Shown here in pieces: positions 9,254 to 14,714 of a DNA stretch of 14,714 nt. The translations under genes were made by a program, and so were the position numbers. Within the stretch, counting starts at the first letter, position 1. Each line of letters opens with the position of its first letter. Below the pieces are notes generated by a model. It was not told the origin of the DNA, ran no database searches, and saw only the letters and a program-made list of their open reading frames with translations. The stretch is from Lobulomyces angularis (lineage: Eukaryota > Chytridiomycota > Chytridiomycetes > Lobulomycetales > Lobulomycetaceae): contig JADHYX010000490.1 of the NCBI GenBank assembly GCA_027604685.1, positions 1 to 14,714 on the forward strand. Direction: 5' to 3'.

Positions 9254-9839
9254 TGCCTTCACAAGAAAGTTTTCATGTTAAATATCCACATATTTTTTTT
9301 TTTTAAAAGAAGATTAATTTAGATTGTATGATATACTATTTAAGCAAAAATTTTAATAATATCTCCGTAAGACAATTAAATTGGAAGGTAGATATTATTT
9401 TTAGAACTTTAGATTTGGGTTTCATGAAATTTTTTAAGTATTTTGTGATATTTATTTAAAACAAAAAAAAAAAAAAATATATAAAAAAATTAAATAAATT
9501 AATTTTTATCATTTGGGAAAAAAAAAAAACTTATAATCTTTTTTATGTAAAAAAAAGAAAAAAAAAAAACTATTTAAGATCATATTCTACCATAGAAAAA
9601 AAAATATATATAATTATGAAAATAAACCAACTCGCAGAATAATTTTCAAGTAGGATTTGTTTCTGAAAAAAAAAAAAAAAAAGTAGAAAATTAAAGAACT
9701 CGAATAATAAATAATAGTTCCTTTCAAAAAATGCACAGTAGCCAGTGGCTGAAAAAAATTTTTTTTTATTAAAAAAAAAGATTAAAAAAAATTAAAAAAA
9801 AAATTTGGTTTGAAGTTGAAACAAAAAAAAAAACCGAAG
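9254..9839. other. 586-bp intergenic region between the remodeller and ZZ/UBA genes
   Basis: The stretch holds the 3' end of the remodeller transcript (AATAAA at 9493-9498 is one candidate signal) and the promoter of the ZZ/UBA gene. Bases 9300-9460 are less repetitive than the rest and include a 43-codon open frame (9328-9459) with no recognisable product. The part from 9460 to 9730 is mostly A runs. A perfect 11-bp inverted repeat AGCCAGTGGCT lies at 9740-9750, about 90 bp before the next start codon. No RNA gene is visible. Confidence 0.5.
9740..9750. promoter_or_regulatory. GC-rich inverted repeat AGCCAGTGGCT upstream of the ZZ/UBA gene
   Basis: Two 5-bp arms surround a single central G, in an otherwise almost pure A/T promoter. 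Its right arm begins the 11-mer GTGGCTGAAAA (9745-9755), which recurs at 13705-13715 downstream of the same gene. It could be a factor-binding site, but no known motif is claimed. Confidence 0.3.
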
Positions 9840-12800
9840 ATGACGCTTGAAGTAACTTACAGCAACGGCGTTACTGAATTGTCTTCCTATGCTGATCTAA
9901 CGCTCCCGGAGCTCTATAAGCAGCTCGAAAGTAGTATTCCACTTAATGATTCTGGTAGCCTGTTTTTGGGTGAAAAAAAACTAGATAGCAACTCTTGGGA
10001 TGAGCTTAAGTCAAACAACTCAATTCAGTTAACTTATATTGATCGATCCTTTTCCCCTACATCAGGTATTAATAAACCTTCTCTTTCCTGTATTTTTATT
10101 ATTATTATTATTTTTTTTATTTTCCAGATAATGAATCTGATTATTCTTTATTAAGTGATACTGATAGATTAAGTGACGTTGAACTATTAGATTATGGTGT
10201 TGAAACCCCAACTGTTAGTGAAAGCCTTGACTCCCTAAGTGTAAATAACGAAAGTTTTTCAACAGTTGTTGATAAATTTGATGATGGTCCTATTACCCGT
10301 ATTAAATTAATTGTCTTTGTTATTTATTGTAAAAATTTTTTTTTTTTTTTTCTCCTTCAGTTTACAGTGAAGAAGAATTTGTTAAAGAGGTAGAAGAAAA
10401 GCTTATGTTGGGAAAAGAATTAGAAGAAGCAAATACTATTAAATCAAATTTAAATAATGAATTGGACGTTGTTAAAAAAGAACTTGAATTGGTTATGGTA
10501 AAATATTATTATTATTAGTTTTTTGTTAATTATTAAAAAAAAAATTTAGAATTCTAAGGACGAATTGCAAAAGGAATGGGACGAAACCAGAAATGCTTTA
10601 AGATCAGAAAATAGTAAAATGAAATCCAATCTTTTGCAAAAATCGGTAAGCAATTAATGCTTTTCACCGATACCCAGTTTTATTTTATTTTTATTTTTAT
10701 TTTTTTTTTATTAGCTAGCACTTTCAAGGCATGAGGGTTACAAGGCTTCAGATGAAAAAGATATGGCCTTTTTAAGAGTATGCTCGTTCCTAAATAGCAG
10801 TGACTAAAAAATTTTTTTTTTTTTTTAGACTAAATTAAGAGAGGATACCGAAAGACTAGAGGCTGAAGTAAAAAGACACAGAATGGATGGGAGAAGAAAG
10901 GCACTAGAAGTATTTTTTATTTTATTTTTTTTTGTTAAATTGCAACTTTTTTTTTATTTTCTAGATAAATAGACTTCTAAGGAATGTTGAGGATTTATCA
11001 TCTGTGGAAAAGAATCTTAAAGATGCCAAATTAAAATTGAAAGCTAATAATGCTAAATTTTGCGAATTTGAGAAAGCTGCCGAAGAAAGTGCTTTATTGA
11101 TAAAGAATTTAAAAGTGGCTGCAGAAAAGGATAAATTATTGATAGAGAATTTGAATCAAGAGGCGATAAATGATGCATTATCTATTGAAGAATTGAACGC
11201 AGAATCTGATCAGGATAAGATAATGATTAAAAAGTTGACTGAACTTGCAGATAAAGATAAGGCATTGATAAATAAGTTAACGGAAGGTGCAGAAAAGGAT
11301 GCTTTATTAATAGTGAAATTAAAAAAAGTTGCTGAGAAAGAAGGATTATTAATAAAGGAGCTAGAAAACGCTGCCGAAAAGAATAAAGATGATATAAAAA
11401 AACTAAATACCACAATAAATAATAACAATACACTTGTTTGCCAATTGGAATCAGAAATAAAGGCACACACTTCAACCATAGATGATTTAAGAGCTACAAT
11501 TGAAGATTTGCAATGTAAGCTACAAGATAAAAGCAAAAGTACATTGGAACAGAGTTCTATTACCGATTCCCCACAACTATGTGACCAGAATTCGTCAACG
11601 GAACCATTAAACCTACGTGATCAGATTTCCTCCACTGACAATGTATTTGTAAATGAAATATGTAAAAGTTCAGAAAGTAGCGCAGTAGAATTCATTTCTG
11701 TAAAATTTTCTTATTTTTAAGGTTTTTTTTAACTAAAGTTTTTTATATAGGAAGTAAAGGAAATTGTTGATAATTTAATGAAAAAGATTGAAAATAATAG
11801 AAAATTCACTCCGGAACTATTAAATCAACTTGGACTGGATTTTGCCACTAGAGATTGGGGATTTACCTTTGGACCGCCGCAAACTAAAACCAACTTTAAA
11901 GAAGCAATTCCAGATGTTGTTCCATTGCCATGTCCAGTTTTCATTCCAGGGAGCTTTATTGACCCAGAAAAGGAAAATACTAGTAAATTCTGTTCTGGAT
12001 CCTCCTCACATGCTGATTCGACTACCCGCACTTCAGCTGATTTTTCAATAAATGAGAATTTTTTCTCTTCTGTACCTACACAACAACCTTGTAAAATAAA
12101 TTGCCATCCTTCCGTGTGTGCTCCATTTTCAAAAACTGAATCTACCTTACCTAGTTATGCAACTGTTGCCCAGCAATATTCAAAGCGTCATGGAAAAAGT
12201 AAAAAAAATGTTGCGTTTTCTTTTGATGTTGCAGCAAATGAAAACATAATTACTTGGAATCAAAAGTGTAACAATTGTAAAGTAATTATCAAAGGAACTA
12301 GATTTAAATGTTTGAAATGCCCAGAATGGTAAGCATTAGTATTTAATTTTACTGAACTCTTTTTTCAGGAACTTATGTGAAAAATGTCATACTACGAATG
12401 CATTCGAAGGCGGTATACACTGCCATAACAATTTCAAACCAATAAATGATCCGTCAGAAGTTTGGTTTGTACAGAGTTGCAATAGAATTTAACGGTTTAT
12501 GTCAATTTTTTTTTTAAAAAAAATAGGTATAATATAATATGCGATGGGTGTGAACTTAAAAATTTTACTGGCGAAAGATATTCGTGCAGAGATTGCGAAG
12601 ATTTTGATTATGTATGTATAATTTACAAAAGAAATTGTTAAATATATATATATTTTTTTTAATAGTGTTCTGACTGTATTAATATTCACGCTGCAACACC
12701 TAAACACTCTCAATATCACGCTTTTGAAAATCGAGGTTTACCTCCTATGAGATGGAATGGAGTTTTTTGTGATGGCTGCAAAAAGAGGTATTTTTTTATT

Positions 12801-13464
12801 CAGTTTATGGGCAGAGTAATAGTTTTTAACATGTAGAAATTTTACTGGTCCTAGATACAAATGTTCTCATTGTTACGATGTTGATTTGGTAAAAATTTTT
12901 TTTTTTCTTTTTTTAATACATTTCTAAATATTTTTTTTTTTCGTTTGTAGTGCGAAACTTGTGTATCTGATGAAAAAATTTTAAATGGACTGCATACAAG
13001 TGTAAATCAATTAAGTCATACATTTATGAGATTAGACTCTGCCAAAGATTTATGGTTGAAATTTAATAATAAAGCTTAAAAATACTAACAGTAATAGGAA
13101 AGGAGTATGTTGTGATAATTGCAGTATTAGAAACTTTGCTGGGGTTAGATGGAAATGTGCTCATTGCGACAATTATGATCTTGTAAGTTAAAATTGTTAA
13201 TGAAAATTTTTTTTTTAATTGTTATCATAGTGTCAATGGTGTTATGAAAAATTTGATAAAAACATGATAAATGGATGTTCTAGCAATACTGAAGAGAAGC
13301 ACCCTTTCTTAAAAATGATTCCAAAATCTGAAAAAAAAGAATCAATGAGAAAGAGGGTAAGAGAAATGGGATTTATTACCAACGAAGCAGAGTTGGAAAC
13401 ACTTTCTGACCTTTATGTTGGAGATATGCAACAAGTCGTTAATTTTTTCTTGGAAAGAGATTAA
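9840..13464 (+). CDS. p62/NBR1-like protein: ubiquitin-like/PB1-like domain, coiled coil, four ZZ fingers, UBA-like domain; 15 exons, 954 aa
   Basis: Exons: 9840-10065, 10128-10298, 10361-10497, 10550-10645, 10715-10777, 10829-10909, 10965-11699, 11751-12328, 12369-12464, 12527-12611, 12666-12787, 12837-12888, 12951-13054, 13098-13182, 13231-13464. Residues 1-70 look like a ubiquitin-like or PB1-like fold, but without a clear PB1 lysine or acidic OPCA loop. An acidic stretch (76-130) has two LIR-like cores, DYSLL (80-84) and FSTV (119-122). A coiled coil runs from about 130 to 445. A Ser/Thr/Pro-rich linker leads to four ZZ fingers (about 676-715, 733-774, 791-837, 854-901), each with paired CxxC. 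Residues 915-954 (MGF, then GDMQQVVNFFL) resemble a UBA domain. The order matches selective autophagy receptors; the FW domain of NBR1 is absent. That role is inferred. Start: ATG 9840 rather than any upstream near-cognate codon. Confidence 0.85.
11052..11513 (+). repeat. 11 tandem 42-bp units encoding a 14-residue coiled-coil repeat
   Basis: Residues 288-441 of the ZZ/UBA protein fall into 11 units of exactly 14 residues (two heptads). A typical unit is LLIKNLKVAAEKDK: hydrophobic residues at positions 1, 3 and 6, Ala near position 10 and a charged end. The first eight units are clearly related; the last three (from about 11388) have diverged. There is no indel between units. The array lies within one 735-nt exon, the longest of the gene, and suggests growth of the coiled coil by duplication of a 42-bp module. 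Confidence 0.85.
13055..13097 (+). other. 43-nt intron with TACTAAC branch site and GTTGAA donor
   Basis: A perfect TACTAAC stands at 13083-13089, a few bases before the TAG acceptor at 13095-13097. The donor GTTGAA is weak compared with the GTAAGT or GTATNN donors used elsewhere. Removing the intron joins DLW to KGVCCDNC, giving the Trp that precedes each of ZZ2 to ZZ4. Retaining it adds eight residues after that Trp and a TAA stop, giving a protein with three ZZ fingers and no UBA-like domain. Confidence 0.7.
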
Positions 13465-13950
13465 ACAAGTACATCGGTTTTTGCATTTAAGTAGATAAGT
13501 TTGTAATTATTTTTTATTTTTTCTTCTTGTTCCCTTTTACATATAATATTTTAAGTAAAAATTTTTTTTTTTTTTTTTTTTTTTTAAAAATTGAAATAAA
13601 AAAGTATAATTTCCTATTTTAAACAAGGTAAATTAATTGAAACTAAGAAAATTGTTAAAAGACTGCCAGTAAGAGTTTCCTAAAAAATTTCGGGAGTCAA
13701 AAGGGTGGCTGAAAATAAAAGAATGAATACTACAAATATAAACTTAATTTCCTCTTATTTTGTTAAAAATAAAACTCAATAATAGATAGATTTAGATAAA
13801 AATATATAGAAATGTCAACTTACACTCACAAAACTTCTTGTCATCATCTTGCTTTATCCAATGTTTTTTTTTTAATTTCATAATCTACAACTTGAGTGTT
13901 TAAACAAACAACTTGATAAGAAAGTTTTTGTCGAATTTATTGATAACGTT
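13465..13950. other. Convergent intergenic region after the ZZ/UBA gene
   Basis: The stretch contains the 3' end of the ZZ/UBA gene, a long T run at about 13562-13585 and an AATAAA at 13595-13600 as candidate poly(A) signal. Bases 13640-13720 are less repetitive and include GTGGCTGAAAA (13705-13715). On the minus strand it would hold the 3' end of the coding fragment that stops at 13951. I found no open coding segment or tRNA-like fold. Confidence 0.5.
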
Positions 13951-14714
13951 TTAACCCACTTTTTTCCTACGTTGCATCTGAGTATAACGTAATTCATATC
14001 CATTTCCACCTAGACAGTACAACAAGTCTCTTTTAATAGGATCGATATTTACTTCGCTAGAATGCAATTCTTCAAGTTTATCTTGAAAGTACTCAGTTTT
14101 TTCTGGTTTTTTTTTTTTTTAACTCTTTGTATATTTTCTTCTAATTTAGGTGCCGACAATAACGTCAATAATAATATGTCTAGGAAGTGATGATGTTGAC
14201 AATGGAATGAAGTTAAATAGTTTAAAACATGTATTTTGTATAATTCACATAATTTGAAATAAGATTCTAAATACTTTTCTGTTCATGCAACTATATTCTG
14301 AAGGTTAAAAAATTTCCAGCTCAAAAAGTAAGGATCAAATAAATTAGAAGAGAAAATGCAGAATATACTATTGCAGACACTAAAATGAATTAAATTAAAT
14401 AAACATTTAGTTTTGAAACTTATGTTGTTTCAGAAACAACAATTCAAAAATATTCTCAATAATAACAAAATTCAAACACTTTTCAATGTCAAAAATTTTG
14501 GTGGCTAATTTTTTGAGAAATTTTTTTGCATTTTTACTCACAAAATTTTTTCTCAAAGTTAACAAATTAAAAGTATTCCTTGTAATTTTTTAATTTTTTA
14601 TATAAAAATAGTATTTATTTATTTTTTCAATCTTTTCTTTTAATTTTATTTTCATTTTTTTATTTTATTAAATTATATTTACAATGGGAATCAAATCTTT
14701 GCACCATCTTATAA
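13951..14714 (-). pseudogene. Broken or partial unrecognised gene running in from the right edge
   Basis: Read from the right edge leftwards, four segments look coding. The frame 14578-14420 encodes a Lys/Leu/Ile-rich helix (KKFLKKLATKIFDIEK). A 40-nt GT-AG intron (14419-14380) would join it in frame to 14379 onward. That exon reads well (NLFDPYFLSWKFFNL) but meets a TGA at 14285-14283, then stays open in the same frame (EKYLESYFKLCELYKIHVL) to about 14121. At the 14-base T run 14107-14120 the sense shifts: the next segment (14106-13954) continues in another frame as DPIKRDLLYCLGGNGYELR and ends at TAA 13953-13951. Splices at 14683 and upstream do not join cleanly. I do not recognise the family; it looks like an all-helical protein with a basic end. 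Either it is a decaying gene, or the homopolymer length and the TGA are sequence errors. Confidence 0.5.

Noticed and set aside
9328..9459. 43-codon open frame in the remodeller-ZZ/UBA spacer
   Set aside because: It is short, has no recognisable motif and fits the chance rate for such a stretch; it is noted only within the spacer entry.
9810..9839. In-frame upstream TTG extension of the ZZ/UBA gene
   Set aside because: ATG 9840 directly precedes the folded N-terminal domain, and the extension is just a Lys-rich reading of an A run.
14283..14285. TGA read as tryptophan (altered genetic code)
   Set aside because: Every well-supported gene here uses TGG for tryptophan, has no in-frame TGA and ends in TAA, so one TGA in a region with another frame break points to decay or error.

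Overview
The window is a very AT-rich nuclear segment of a flagellated eukaryote. It is packed with long A and T runs, and four of its genes are cut by short GT-AG introns. I reconstructed 41 introns of 40 to 112 nt, and every one restores the reading frame of a recognisable protein. Two of the genes build motile cilia. Short introns, compact spacing, all-TAA stops and one yeast-like TACTAAC branch site would suit a zoosporic early-diverging fungus or a relative (chytrid, rozellid, aphelid or anaerobic gut fungus), but the lineage is inferred, not proven. All accepted models read with the standard code.

Layout. (1) 56-2193, minus strand: eight-exon gene for ODAD3/CCDC151 (Chlamydomonas ODA10), an outer dynein arm docking and assembly factor. 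(2) 2194-2497: shared divergent promoter with a 12-bp palindrome around ACGCGT. (3) 2498-4241, plus: eight-exon gene for DRC9/IQCG of the nexin-dynein regulatory complex. (4) 4466-5413, plus: an intronless gene of 13 perfectly phased 20-residue leucine-rich repeats of the LPX type, a style known from bacteria and giant viruses, ending in a basic IQ-like helix. (5) 5724-9253, plus: fourteen-exon gene for an ALC1/CHD1L-type chromatin remodeller with Snf2 ATPase, linker and C-terminal macro domain. (6) 9840-13464, plus: fifteen-exon gene for a p62/NBR1-like protein with an N-terminal ubiquitin-like or PB1-like domain, candidate LIR motifs, a coiled coil of 14-residue repeats, four ZZ zinc fingers and a C-terminal UBA-like domain, but no visible FW domain. 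(7) 13951 to the right edge, minus: fragments of an unrecognised coding region with an in-frame TGA and a frame change at a 14-nt homopolymer, so either a decayed gene or one with sequence errors.

The head-to-head ODAD3-DRC9 pair is the only arrangement suggesting shared regulation, since both products are needed only when motile flagella are built. The remodeller (DNA damage and poly-ADP-ribose response) and the ZZ/UBA protein (probable selective autophagy) look like independent neighbours. I saw no tRNA, rRNA, CRISPR array or intact transposon. The best candidates for something new are the intronless LPX-repeat gene and the unusual p62/NBR1-like architecture.
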